Origin: Poteriospumella lacustris
Lineage: Eukaryota > Sar > Chrysophyceae > Chromulinales > Dinobryaceae
Direction: 5' to 3'
Assembly (NCBI GenBank): GCA_008000375.1
Contig: SMOI01000175.1
Span: 5,631-69,630, forward strand
DNA length: 64,000 bases
This document shows positions 28,541 to 38,190 of this stretch, piece by piece. Both the position numbers and the translations under genes were made by a program. The number at the start of each line of letters is the position of its first letter. Positions within the stretch are counted from its first letter, which is position 1. The notes under the pieces are model-generated. The model saw only the letters and a list, made by a program, of their open reading frames with translations. It did no database searches and was not told the origin of the DNA.

Positions 28541-29998
28541 ATGATTGCCATTACTTTCTTTCAAGCCTTGGGCACCGTCGTAGCGTTGTTTGTGGCGTTC
28601 TGGACGGCCAAATGGTTTCAATACACGTATCAACTGCGCAAGTTCAGAGGACCTCCTTCTTTTCCCCTCATTGGAGGCTGTTACGACGCAGGTTTCTTGC
28701 AGATTTATAAGCACTTGACCAACTTGCGCAAGAAGTACGGAAAGATCTACAGCGTATTTTCCTTCCACAAGCCTTTGCTCGTTATTTGTGACCCCGTTGT
28801 CGTCCGTCGCATTCTTTCTGATCCTAAGACGTTCTTCAAGGGAGCAGATTATACCGAGTCGTTCCACATTGTCTTCGGCAACGGTTTGGTCACCTCGAAC
28901 GGAGATGATCACCGCAAGGGCAGAGCTTTGTTGGGCAAGTACTTCATCCGTTCTTCGGTCGCGAAGTTCACCCCTTATATGAACCAAATTGTTGGAAAAA
29001 TGATTGATCAGTACTTGGAGCCTCAAATGGATAAGAATCCCTCCGGTTTCGCTTTCAACATTGAAGAGTTTTTCGCCCGCATGGCTCTTCGCAACTTCAT
29101 GATGTTCTCCTGTCATGTGGATTCCAGCGTGGATCCTGATTTCGAGACGACCGTGTGCCATTCGACGTCGAAGGGTTCCTTTGCTGCTGCCCGTGTCATC
29201 TTGTTCAAGGAGCCTCAGTCGAGATTGTTCCCCAACGCTAAGATCTTGATGGACTGGAACGATTTGGTCAAGGGTTACTTCGACCAATGCATCAAGGAAC
29301 GCCAAGCTCGTATCGCTAACGGTGAGGAAATCGAAGATTGTTTGTCAGAATTGTTGAAGGATCAGACTATCTCGGAACAAGATCGTCTTGATCATTGGAA
29401 GACTCTTATTGCGGCTGGTCACGATACGACCGCCTTTTTCATGTCGTACTTGGCGTATTTGTTGGCACGCCACCCTGCCGTTCAAGAAAAGTTGGTTGCC
29501 TATTTGAACGAGAAGCTTGGTGACAAGCAAGACATCACTGCTGACGACTTCTGGGAGTTGAAGTATATGCAGTGTGTGATGATGGAGACGTTGCGTATGT
29601 ATGCTATTATTCCCGTTGTGACCCGTGAATGTGCACAAGATGTCCACATTAAGGAAGCAAACATTGATATTCCTAAGAACATCACTTTGTTGATCCCCAT
29701 GATCGTGATGAACAAGGACCCTGAGCTGTGGGAGAACCCGTCGGAGTTCAACCCCAGCCGCTTCGAGAACAAGGATTCGGCCGATTTCACGTCTGCCAAG
29801 GATGGCTTCTTTCCTTTTGCTTACGGCAGCCGCACATGTGTTGGAAACACATTTGCTCAAGTTGAGTCGGCTATTGCGTTTATTCATTTGTTGCGCAAGT
29901 ACAAGATTGTGGAGAAGCAAGGCTTCCGCCCCAAGATTATGGCTGGTATTTCTTTGACCACATCGAACGGTATTCACGTTCGTCTTGAGCGCCGCTAA
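28541..29998 (+). CDS. Cytochrome P450 monooxygenase, ER-anchored
   Basis: Heme-thiolate monooxygenase of 485 aa, single exon, complete. It has an N-terminal membrane anchor (ITFFQALGTVVALFVAFW), the hinge RGPPSFPLIGG, the I-helix oxygen-activation motif AAGHDTTAF, the K-helix ETLR, the PERF-like FNPSRF, and the heme-binding loop FPFAYGSRTCVGN with Cys433 as axial ligand. It has the general look of microsomal CYP4/CYP3-clan enzymes; I do not see CYP51 signatures, so the substrate is unknown. Codon use is strongly biased (TTG, AAG, GTC), as in the MFSD1-like gene, suggesting high expression. Confidence 0.92.
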   Translation: MIAITFFQALGTVVALFVAFWTAKWFQYTYQLRKFRGPPSFPLIGGCYDAGFLQIYKHLTNLRKKYGKIYSVFSFHKPLLVICDPVVVRRILSDPKTFFKGADYTESFHIVFGNGLVTSNGDDHRKGRALLGKYFIRSSVAKFTPYMNQIVGKMIDQYLEPQMDKNPSGFAFNIEEFFARMALRNFMMFSCHVDSSVDPDFETTVCHSTSKGSFAAARVILFKEPQSRLFPNAKILMDWNDLVKGYFDQCIKERQARIANGEEIEDCLSELLKDQTISEQDRLDHWKTLIAAGHDTTAFFMSYLAYLLARHPAVQEKLVAYLNEKLGDKQDITADDFWELKYMQCVMMETLRMYAIIPVVTRECAQDVHIKEANIDIPKNITLLIPMIVMNKDPELWENPSEFNPSRFENKDSADFTSAKDGFFPFAYGSRTCVGNTFAQVESAIAFIHLLRKYKIVEKQGFRPKIMAGISLTTSNGIHVRLERR

Positions 29999-30626
29999 AT
30001 ACCATATAGCTTCCCATAGTAAAACGATTATGACATAGAACTAGATTGCATATTGCCCACCATGCGGCTGGTCTTTTATTTCTTTCTTTCTGTCTTTCTC
30101 CCCCCAATTGAACATTGATCCTTCTTGCACAGAATTAGACTGCGTATCGTTCAATCTGAATGACTCGCCTTTGTACTCCTCAACTGGTCCTAAGCGTCCA
30201 GACAATCCCTTGGAATGTTCTAAAAGGGGGACTCTCTGGACGATTGCGGAACCGGTTCTGGTGTATACGAGCCACATTCATGTTGACCAATATGCAATCT
30301 AATTCTATCCATGTCGCGACATATGCCAAGTAACTACACCAAAGCAACTCGGGCACGTCAAAAAGCAGACATGAACATGCATCCGACTCACTTTCATAGC
30401 CTTCGCTGCGGCTGCGGGCTTCCCGTGGGTGTTACCTTATCGATACTCTTGAGGACCGGTAGTAGTCCACTTGGTGAATCCTATTGGATGATAAGACGAA
30501 GGAAAAACGCGATCACATGTTTCCTATTGTTTGCAAGAAATTCATGGTTTGTAGACGAGATGTAGTTCATATATTAACAATACAAGAGAGTGTACAGCAC
30601 GCACACGACGGACCCTAAAGAACGAC
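29999..30626. other. Intergenic region between convergent genes
   Basis: 628 nt of 3' sequence for the P450 and JmjC genes. Short ORFs only; no RNA gene or repeat seen. Confidence 0.5.
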
Positions 30627-32603
30627 TTAAAAGAAAGAAAACGAGAAGCCACTGTTGTCCACTTCCGCTACATCCGCGGCAGTGTCCGATGTCGTCACGG
30701 CTGTGGCGGAGTCGATTCCACTGGATGCAAAGATTGCCGACAACTCATTGCGGGCTTTCTTATGCTTCGAACGACGAGACGGCTGACTGCCCTGGGCCAA
30801 CTCTCCGCTGATGTCACTGTTGTCACAGGACGACGAGTCTTGCTCATCGGTGTCGTCGTGGACTCGTTTCGCTTTCTTCGTCGTCGTTGTCGGCGGAAGC
30901 AATCCACCGGCGCCATGGGAATTCGAATTGGGGGTGGCGCTGGAATAATGATGACGTGTCTTCATCAACTTGCGTCGTCGATGGGCTTGCAAAGCCGATT
31001 GGGATCGTTGATGTTGCGCCGTATTCGACTTGTGCGGGAGATTCTCTCGGCGAGTCGATGGCAGCACCTCCAACGACTGTTCGGAGGGATACTTGAGGAC
31101 GTTGGTAGGCGCTTGTTCATCACGGTTGATATCAAACTCAATGCGACTTTCCGCCACGTGCACAGCCAACTGTTCAGCGGGGATCGCTTTGTGCGCCGAT
31201 GAGTCCCCGTTCGCCGACTCTTGTTGCAATGTCGCCACAAATTCTTCGTACAAGTGATCGGGTTGAATGGCTTCTGATCGATCACGTACACCTGATACTT
31301 GATCCCGTTTATCACGCACGAAGCGTAGCACATCCGAGAGGTTGGACGTGGACACATAGTTCTGGGTCAACGCCAAGTTGAAATCCAAGTTGACGACCAT
31401 GTGCCACCAACCATGAGGCACGAAAAAAAGATCTCCTTCTTCAGCAATGGCTTCCAAAGGACGTTGAGACACATCCGGATCATGACGAGCTTCCAAATGA
31501 TACGACCAAAACGTCAAGAGCCATTCCGACGTCGAGATCGGCACCGTGACATCGGCACCGTCCTCACTGCGTTGTACACCCGGTGGTACCCGCGTCGGAG
31601 GATAGAAAATCCATTTCTTTCGTCCACGTACAGATACATTCCAAGCATTGGTCATATTCGGATCAATGTGAAACAAGGAGCCGGAGGAAGCAGGTCCAAT
31701 CACCATCCATCGATAATCCGGTCGTTTACCTTCACCAAGCAATGAAAAGAGGTCTGGTTGATGTGTATAACATTGCGTCTCCCCATTAGCCTTCGTAGAG
31801 ACAGCGGTCTTCAGGTTTTGCTCCCGAAAGAACTGGGGTACTTCGAAATCTGCTTTCAAGGCGGGCACTTGAGCGAAATCACGTTCGAAGAGATACAAGG
31901 GAGCTTCTTCCTTGACCGTGGTCGCATAATGCAAATAATCCTTCATAGAAAAGGTAGCGGCACGGCTTGCAGCCGCAGAGGTAGCACGGAAAGTTTTCTG
32001 GATTTTCTCGCATTCGTTGATCAGGTACGCATCGTCTTTCCACTTTTGCATCGCTGGCCAATGAGCGGCCGCGTTACGAATGATCACGGGGCGATTCGGA
32101 CGTTCAAACTCTTCGACAAAACGCTCCACCGTCATTTCTTCCAAGGGAATACGGGGGATATCTTGATGCTTGTAGAAATGAGGCACGTCGCGTTCGAAGC
32201 GTATGTTGCCGCACAGCCATTGTTTGAACAAGAAACCCGACGGATAGCCATCCACACGCACGACGGGAAACGAAAAACTCTCCTTTTGAGGTTGTCGCAT
32301 GCGATAATACGTTTGTCGCCAGGTTGTATCAAATTTGATCGATTGATGCGCATCGTCACAAATGGTGAGGACGATATCTCTCCAGAGAAAGTCCAACGTG
32401 CAAAACATGTGAAAGACACGGGATGCCCCACTCAGGCGAATCAGTGTTTCTGCATCAAGGAAAGACAACAATTCAATAATTTGTTCGTCGGTCATACGAT
32501 AGAAGAACGACCCGAGGCCATCGTATCGCATTCGTAAACTCTTCTTTGCATCTGCGCTGAAGAGCAAGTTTCCTTCCGGTACCACTCCCAATGGATGCGA
32601 CAT
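30627..32603 (-). CDS. F-box and JmjC domain protein (2-oxoglutarate oxygenase)
   Basis: 658 aa, single exon; the ATG at 32603 follows an acceptor-like AAATCAG by 21 nt. An F-box-like helical motif (QIIELLSFLDAETLIRLSGA, about residues 40-60) is followed by a JmjC domain with iron ligands H312 and D314 (FHIDPN) and H401 (GWWHMVVNL), plus RGRKKWIFYPP for 2-oxoglutarate binding. The order F-box then JmjC matches plant At1g78280-type and JMJD6/JMJD4-like proteins, which hydroxylate or demethylate protein side chains; whether this one targets histones or other proteins cannot be told. The C-terminal 190 residues are disordered, Ser/Arg/Lys-rich with KRVHDDTDEQ and RRSKHKKARN clusters suggesting nuclear import. 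Metal ligands are intact, so it is probably active. Confidence 0.85.
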   Translation of the reverse strand: MSHPLGVVPEGNLLFSADAKKSLRMRYDGLGSFFYRMTDEQIIELLSFLDAETLIRLSGASRVFHMFCTLDFLWRDIVLTICDDAHQSIKFDTTWRQTYYRMRQPQKESFSFPVVRVDGYPSGFLFKQWLCGNIRFERDVPHFYKHQDIPRIPLEEMTVERFVEEFERPNRPVIIRNAAAHWPAMQKWKDDAYLINECEKIQKTFRATSAAASRAATFSMKDYLHYATTVKEEAPLYLFERDFAQVPALKADFEVPQFFREQNLKTAVSTKANGETQCYTHQPDLFSLLGEGKRPDYRWMVIGPASSGSLFHIDPNMTNAWNVSVRGRKKWIFYPPTRVPPGVQRSEDGADVTVPISTSEWLLTFWSYHLEARHDPDVSQRPLEAIAEEGDLFFVPHGWWHMVVNLDFNLALTQNYVSTSNLSDVLRFVRDKRDQVSGVRDRSEAIQPDHLYEEFVATLQQESANGDSSAHKAIPAEQLAVHVAESRIEFDINRDEQAPTNVLKYPSEQSLEVLPSTRRENLPHKSNTAQHQRSQSALQAHRRRKLMKTRHHYSSATPNSNSHGAGGLLPPTTTTKKAKRVHDDTDEQDSSSCDNSDISGELAQGSQPSRRSKHKKARNELSAIFASSGIDSATAVTTSDTAADVAEVDNSGFSFSFF

Positions 32604-32917
32604 ATTTTTTTCTTTCACAAACTGATTTTTCAAAGATATCAACGTCCCTAGAAACTGTGAGTGAATTATCTTGTTGTCACGTTGGTCTTCTTGATCCTGA
32701 TCCAGTGAAAGAAACAACGACAAAAAGAAAAGGCTTGGCTGGTGGTTGCTGTGACGTGACGTCGGAAATCTCCGCAGCAGCAGCCCGTACCCAAATTCTG
32801 AAACGCCCACGTCCCAAGCGACAGCAGCAGGGGACGCTCTCTTGCGAAGCTTTCATTACTTATTAGTTGAACACAACCAAACTTGCACGGTAGCTTCACC
32901 CAATCTCTATTCTTCTA
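32604..32917. other. Divergent promoter region (JmjC protein / GDSGS-type gene)
   Basis: This 314-nt gap contains GTGACGTGACGTCGG (about 32751-32765), a doubled TGACG element resembling CRE/ATF bZIP sites. No gene seen. Confidence 0.4.
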
Positions 32918-33502
32918 ATGGATCAGGACTCAGTTGAAGATTTTGCATGGCTTCAGGTGCAAGATGATGAGTGGGATGAATTGTACCAAAAGATAATGGA
33001 GGAACGAACGCAAAAGAATCTCACTATTACCGATTTCCTTGTTTCTTGTGGTCTGAATCCCGACATGCCATATTTTCAACAGCTCTGTTGTAGGACTCCC
33101 AGACGACTGCATCCATCCAAGAGAAGAAATACCGCTGGTCGCGAATTCAGAGACGCTGCAACAAAATATTTTGCTGAAAATGTGGCTGCCACACCCAGCA
33201 ATCAGTCTTTGGAAACTGTCATTTCGGATTGGTGTCTTGACAACCGTCCCCAACTTCGAAAGAATGGAATTTCAGGCATTTATCTGGCCCGTCCAAATTC
33301 AGCAGACCTTGCTGTCCATGCGTACGAAGGATGTGCTCTTTCGGACAGTGATATTCTAGACCTGCTGATGGCGGATTCTAACATCTCAAGGGCTTTGGTA
33401 GGCTCTGTCTTAAGAATTGCTTTTCGTGGCAAGGCACAGCTTCTGGTAGTGACGTCTCCTGTGCGTTTCAATGCAGGAGAATCACCTGGAACTGCCACCT
33501 AA
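32918..33502 (+). CDS. Hypothetical protein, likely N-terminal part of an interrupted gene
   Basis: A 194-aa frame from a good ATG: acidic N-terminus (MDQDSVEDFAWLQVQDDEWD), a helical middle with Cys residues, then CALSDSDILDLLMADSNISR and LVGSVLRIAFRGKAQLLVV. No family recognised. The frame stops at TAA 33500-33502 but the same frame reopens downstream and encodes a GDSGS motif (see next entry). Either the gene carries nonsense codons or a short intron with weak borders (for example 33465-33536) removes both stops. Divergent from the JmjC gene. Confidence 0.4.
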   Translation: MDQDSVEDFAWLQVQDDEWDELYQKIMEERTQKNLTITDFLVSCGLNPDMPYFQQLCCRTPRRLHPSKRRNTAGREFRDAATKYFAENVAATPSNQSLETVISDWCLDNRPQLRKNGISGIYLARPNSADLAVHAYEGCALSDSDILDLLMADSNISRALVGSVLRIAFRGKAQLLVVTSPVRFNAGESPGTAT

Positions 33503-33674
33503 ATGGTGGAAGGACGAGGAGCCGTTGAAGAGTAAGGTCGACTGTCGTACAACTACGTCTTTGTCAAAGGAAACGAAGTTTCTCCTTTCTCTGTTCCCGG
33601 TGATTCTGGCTCCCTTGTTTTGAAAAACGAAGGAGAACTATTTTACCAGTGTGGGAGTTCTATGACTGGTTGAG
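33503..33674 (+). pseudogene. In-frame continuation with trypsin-like GDSGS motif, broken by stops
   Basis: In the same frame as the preceding ORF, after TAA 33500-33502, the sequence reads MVEGRGAVEE, a second TAA (33533-33535), then GRLSYNYVFVKG, FSVPGDSGSLVL and a TGA at 33672-33674. PGDSGSLV is the catalytic-Ser region of chymotrypsin-fold peptidases (GDSGG type) as found in eukaryotic relatives with GDSGS. No convincing His/Asp region is visible upstream. Decay or an unrecognised intron are both possible. Confidence 0.4.
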
Positions 33675-33898
33675 TGAACTGAGATATTTGGAAGCGGAAT
33701 AGGTGTACGTTTGTTGTAAAGCACACTAAGTCAACGTTCTGAGTGCCTTTTGCGCTATCATTCTCATGTACATTCATTGTAAACCAAGCTACCTCCTCGC
33801 TCGCGCGATTCCCCCTTGGCCCTTCGGGGCTGGGTGAAGAAGATGCTGCTTTCCGCCACATGCGATCCTTTCGTCCAGCGTCGCGACAAGAGAGGCTT

Positions 33899-35914
33899 TC
33901 ATCGAGTTTCATATGTGTGTACTTCAATCAGTTGTTGAAGTGGAAAGTCCCACGGGAGAACACAAGAGCCATCTTCCAGGATGCCACTGTAATGACCCAC
34001 CGATACCGTGAACCCGTTCAAATGCTTCAGTACACCACAGTTGCGAATGCGACACGTGTCTCGCTTTTCCTTCTGCGCCTTAGCATCAGAAGGAGGAGGA
34101 GGTGTAGAAGCGGATGGCCTGGTCGGTTGATAATACGGATAATAAAACTCCTCAAATTCCATCCGGTCGAATTGCTGCTTCCCACCATACCGAACCGCTT
34201 GGTGTTCCCCATGGCCACCTTCATGGCGATGGAAGCTATCAAAGTTCCCTTCGATGTACACCAATCCATTCTTGAAGTCCAAATAACGTGCAACAATCCG
34301 CAGAAAACGAATGTACTTCTCCTGGGTGATGCCCAGACCCATTCGTATTCCCGTTAAGGATAACGCACATTGCAAATGATCTTCTAACGTCCTGATTTCT
34401 TCCCGTCGTCGTTGTTGTTCCTTTGATGTTTTGATCCACGTTGAGAGTAATTGCGGAAGGAAACTGGCACCGAACTTCTGTTCCCATTGCGATTGCAACG
34501 ATTCGTGGTTCTTCGTCTGGTGAGATGACGTGGACAGGAAGTTCAAGAGCTCTGCATCGAGACGGAGAGTACCATCGGGAAGTACCTTGATCCCATGGGA
34601 GACTTCAACAGACACCGATAGAGGCAATGGTGCCGAGTGAAATTGAATGGTATTGGTACCGGTACTGGTAGTGGCGTTGCTGGTTGAATCATCCGACTGT
34701 TGGTCCAAGAAGGGATCCACGGGGCCCGCCGCTTGAGAGAGGAAGGAATACAAAGCACTGCCAAACTGACGTCGGGAGCATGTGTGTCCACGTGAAATGG
34801 TAACACGGTACTGATGATCATTCGTCCACGAGCGATCCGGTGGAGGTGATGATTGACGGCCAGCAGCGGTAGCAGTAGCTTCCATGAATAACTGACGCTT
34901 CACTAAGTACTGCGCATACGACGCACATCGCTGTCGCATCAAGTCAATCTCTTGTCGTAGGGGTATTGCCCGTTGAATTTCATCTTGTTTCACTTGGCTG
35001 AGCTTGTCGATCCACGTGGCGGACACTTCCAAACAATCGATCAAAAGAGTCCCTTCCAAATAATCGATGACCACCGTCGCTCGACCATCATTGCCCACGT
35101 AACCATGATCAATCGCAAAGATTAGCTTCATGCCGGTCCATGGCAAAGCAAATCGATGCGGTTGTGCCCTCAATTGACGCAACAACTGCTGCAAAAGTAA
35201 TGCATTGTTTTGCATGGACCACGAGTTTCTGTATTCTACTCCACTTAAACCGGTGTGCTGTACTACTTCTGCTTCGATAGCTTTGTAGTTCATGAACAGC
35301 TCATGTTTGATTTTCAGTAGTTCTCGTCGGTCCTGCAAACTCTCCAGGAAATCAATCGCCTGTCGCGCCTCTGTCGTAAACCACGTCTTCTCATATTGTT
35401 CGTATCGAGTGCCATAGACATTCGATTGCACGCCACGGTTTCCAACACCATCGTCGCTATTGTAATACCGCTGTGCAGAATCCTCTGTATAGCCCGGAGG
35501 CTTTGGAGGGAGAGTGGCACCCACTGTTTCGAGAATCTCGGACATACTTGGAAGCAAACGATGCAAGGACACACGAACTTTTCGGGACTCATTGAGACTC
35601 TCATCCGCTTTCAAGTAGAATGTTAAGGTGCGCGTGGATTTGCGAATGTTGATACTTTGATCAGAACGAGGCTCGTCGATAATGGACTGTAAATAGCGCA
35701 AGTTAGCGCTGTTGATCGACTGCTGAGCTTCTTGTGAAGCGAAGAAGTCTGGATGCGTTTGAAAAAGAAACTTTTTAAATAGAGCTTTTCCGTATGTATG
35801 GAGAGGAGATCCTATTACAGAAAGACCTCTGGCGGAAGGACGATGATACCTCTGAGGGCAAAACCTCTTCTGTCCCGACCACTGTCCCGAGAAACGCAAT
35901 GTATATCGATGCAT
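33899..35914 (-). CDS. TCAIM: TCAIM-like mitochondrial protein (DUF4460/DUF4461)
   Basis: 671 aa, single exon. The N-terminus (MHRYTLRFSGQWSGQKRFCP) is Arg-rich and lacks acidic residues, as in mitochondrial presequences. Next comes the DUF4460 region, a J-domain-like helix pair with KKFLFQTHPDFF (HPD motif, about residues 49-60) and INSANLRYLQSIID. The remainder, with FYLKADESLNESRKVRVSLH, LRQLRAQPHRFALPW, YRVTISRGHTCS and the closing YSGILEDGSCVLPWDFP, is the DUF4461 part. Human TCAIM is mitochondrial and has been described as a J-type co-chaperone acting on 2-oxoglutarate dehydrogenase levels. It shares a 452-nt divergent promoter with the UbiB kinase, another mitochondrial-type gene, with the 12-base motif at 36127-36138. 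Confidence 0.85.
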   Translation of the reverse strand: MHRYTLRFSGQWSGQKRFCPQRYHRPSARGLSVIGSPLHTYGKALFKKFLFQTHPDFFASQEAQQSINSANLRYLQSIIDEPRSDQSINIRKSTRTLTFYLKADESLNESRKVRVSLHRLLPSMSEILETVGATLPPKPPGYTEDSAQRYYNSDDGVGNRGVQSNVYGTRYEQYEKTWFTTEARQAIDFLESLQDRRELLKIKHELFMNYKAIEAEVVQHTGLSGVEYRNSWSMQNNALLLQQLLRQLRAQPHRFALPWTGMKLIFAIDHGYVGNDGRATVVIDYLEGTLLIDCLEVSATWIDKLSQVKQDEIQRAIPLRQEIDLMRQRCASYAQYLVKRQLFMEATATAAGRQSSPPPDRSWTNDHQYRVTISRGHTCSRRQFGSALYSFLSQAAGPVDPFLDQQSDDSTSNATTSTGTNTIQFHSAPLPLSVSVEVSHGIKVLPDGTLRLDAELLNFLSTSSHQTKNHESLQSQWEQKFGASFLPQLLSTWIKTSKEQQRRREEIRTLEDHLQCALSLTGIRMGLGITQEKYIRFLRIVARYLDFKNGLVYIEGNFDSFHRHEGGHGEHQAVRYGGKQQFDRMEFEEFYYPYYQPTRPSASTPPPPSDAKAQKEKRDTCRIRNCGVLKHLNGFTVSVGHYSGILEDGSCVLPWDFPLQQLIEVHTYETR

Positions 35915-36366
35915 CAGAATTGTCTTCAACGATCAAGACGATTATAATGCAGTGTTTGTGCTGTGCGTGTGCGGCATCACGCTTCAGCACACAATCATTG
36001 CCAATTTGAAGTATCATGTGACTTCCTTTTAGAGCGAGACGAGAGAGCGAGAGCAGTAGAAGATTGTCATGATCACGACGACGACGACGACGAAGCAGGT
36101 CACGATGACGATGGCTTCAGTTGTGAGAGGGGCCTGACCCGTCAGTCACCAATGTAGGCGTCCGTCCGCCCCAAAGCCAACACAGCAGCCGTCGAAAGCG
36201 ATGATGGTAAACTGGTAAACCATACCCATTACGAAGAATACACAGCTTGGAAGGCATTGATGCAGTAAATTGTATGGGTATGTCGCATTAGCAGCCGTTG
36301 TGCGGTGAAGTATTTGGCTGAGGGGCGTGACTTTCTGACTCAACTCGCGAACGGGAAGATTTGACG
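35915..36366. other. Divergent promoter region (TCAIM / UbiB kinase)
   Basis: This 452-nt gap contains the shared motif at 36127-36138 and a GAC-type triplet tract at about 36075-36095. No gene seen. Confidence 0.5.
36127..36138 (-). promoter_or_regulatory. Shared promoter motif GTCAGGCCCCTC (copy 4)
   Basis: Reads GTCAGGCCCCTC on the minus strand, identical over 12 bases to copy 2. It is 213 nt from the TCAIM ATG and 229 nt from the UbiB ATG, close to the middle of the gap as in copy 2. Confidence 0.35.
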
Positions 36367-38190
36367 ATGTGGTGGCCTTTGCTCATTTACTTGGTTATGG
36401 GAGTCTTGCTTCCCTGCAGTGATGCGATATCTCTGAATTCATTGCGTCAAAAGTCAATTTCATTTGGAGTGCTCCCTTTGAGAAGCATCGAAGCAGAAAC
36501 AGACCACAGTACAGCCCCATTGCGATTCCGCAATCTTCGTTTCTGGGGAGGCGTTGTGCGTATTTATGGTTCTTACAAGTTTCACAAATCTCGCTTACTT
36601 TTCCAGCGCTTTGTTGCACAAAAGATTCTCAAAAAAGAGGTCGCTATCGACTGGGAGGAATTGGAATGGAAACGTGTACATGAACTGAACAGTGAGCGTC
36701 TTCTCTCGCTGTGTCTTCATTTACGAGGGTTCTATTTGAAAACTGGTCAATTTCTGGCAACTCGACATGATTTCATGCCAAGAGCATACACGAATAAATT
36801 GGCGAAGCTTCACGACGATGTACCACCGATGACCGAAGCAAAAGTGCGCCGCATTCTAGAAGAAGAGCTCCAGATCTTGCTTGGCAACGGCGAGCTTCGT
36901 ACATCTGAGAAACGTTACAACAACAGTTCTGAATCTGAGAGTGCGATTACTCGCGTTTTCTCTCATATCGATTTGTGTCGTCCCGTTGGCTGTGCATCCA
37001 TTGCACAAGTGCATCGTGGTCGCTTGCATGATCATGTCACGTCAACGATGGCGACGATACCAACTCGTGATGTTGCCGTCAAGATTCAGAATTACGAAGC
37101 CTTTGAATTGATGGTACGTGATCTCAAGAATTTGAAGATCTTGGCGAAGTGGCTACGTCGATCGGGTGAACTCAATTTCGACGTTCTTTCCGCTGTCAAT
37201 GAACTATCGAAGCAAATACGTGCCGAATTTGATTTTAACCAAGAAGCGGCTCATTTACAAGCCTTTGGCGACCTTCTCCAACAGCATAGACGGAAGCTTT
37301 CTGCTGCATCTCCTCTCTTTCGCTTGCAAATCGATGTACCTCGGCCAGTAGCCAGTACGCAACGGCTACTGCTGATGAGCTTCCTCGAAGGCCGTAGTCT
37401 ATCACAGCTGTCGCAGGTCTCACAAAACACCACGACTTCTTCCAAGGTTGCTCTATTATCGCAGAAGCACCTGACGATGGAAATTCTTCGTATATTGGGT
37501 GAAGCATGGGCATTGATGCTCTTTGAACCACGTAATCGGCCTCGTGTACCTGCCTCCGCAACGAACGAGAAAGGAATGGTTAGCAGTCCAGATCTTGACA
37601 CGGGAGTCTTTCATGCAGATCCCCATCCAGGCAATATTCTATTAGAATTATCCCCTGCCAACAAGAAACTGGGTATCCTGGATTGGGGTCAAGTGAAACG
37701 TTTACGTTCACGACGAGTCGCATCAATCGCCGAATTGTTCTTGAAAATCGATCAGTTTCACAAAGCGGTCAATACACAGACCATCGCACGGACCAGAAAC
37801 GAGGTTGTCACCGCTTTTCTTGCACTTGGTATTCGAGTCGTACACCCCAACGATGTTGAAAGTGTCTCCCGAATGGCGTTGACCATGTTTGATACGGCAC
37901 AAGGTGATCCATTCTTGGTGGCAGATCCGTTTGCACCCGACAGTGCGGTACGACAAAATGGTCTCGTACACTTACCTGGTGACCTGTTCTTTGTCTTACG
38001 GGTAGTGCAGATTTTTCGAGGTTTTGCGGCTGCTATTGATCGATCGATGGGATCATCTGCGTTCAGTGCAGATATTCGTCGATGGTCACTCGCACAGCAG
38101 TTCGCTCCTCATGCGCACAAGTATTTATCTCGAGTACGTCGGTATGATAATGACAGTAACGTTGAGGATAGCAACGATGAGGAGGAATAA
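36367..38190 (+). CDS. UbiB/ABC1/ADCK atypical kinase
   Basis: The family supports coenzyme Q biosynthesis and lipid homeostasis in mitochondria and plastids. 607 aa, single exon. Motifs: KTGQ (residues 125-128, the KxGQ motif), the nucleotide loop GCASIAQVHRG (about 208-218; many members have an Ala-rich loop here), VAVKIQ with the lysine at 239, EFDFNQEA (ExD), FHADPHPGNIL as catalytic loop and LDWGQVKR as the DFG equivalent. All active-site residues appear intact. The N-terminus (MWWPLLIYLVMGVLLPCSDA) looks like a secretory signal peptide rather than an Arg-rich presequence, which is unusual for this family. Ends in an acidic tail. Divergent from TCAIM. Confidence 0.9.
   Translation: MWWPLLIYLVMGVLLPCSDAISLNSLRQKSISFGVLPLRSIEAETDHSTAPLRFRNLRFWGGVVRIYGSYKFHKSRLLFQRFVAQKILKKEVAIDWEELEWKRVHELNSERLLSLCLHLRGFYLKTGQFLATRHDFMPRAYTNKLAKLHDDVPPMTEAKVRRILEEELQILLGNGELRTSEKRYNNSSESESAITRVFSHIDLCRPVGCASIAQVHRGRLHDHVTSTMATIPTRDVAVKIQNYEAFELMVRDLKNLKILAKWLRRSGELNFDVLSAVNELSKQIRAEFDFNQEAAHLQAFGDLLQQHRRKLSAASPLFRLQIDVPRPVASTQRLLLMSFLEGRSLSQLSQVSQNTTTSSKVALLSQKHLTMEILRILGEAWALMLFEPRNRPRVPASATNEKGMVSSPDLDTGVFHADPHPGNILLELSPANKKLGILDWGQVKRLRSRRVASIAELFLKIDQFHKAVNTQTIARTRNEVVTAFLALGIRVVHPNDVESVSRMALTMFDTAQGDPFLVADPFAPDSAVRQNGLVHLPGDLFFVLRVVQIFRGFAAAIDRSMGSSAFSADIRRWSLAQQFAPHAHKYLSRVRRYDNDSNVEDSNDEEE

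Noticed and set aside
28511-29305. 264-codon minus-strand frame over the P450 gene
   Set aside because: Fully overlaps a complete P450 with all family motifs; it is a codon-bias shadow.
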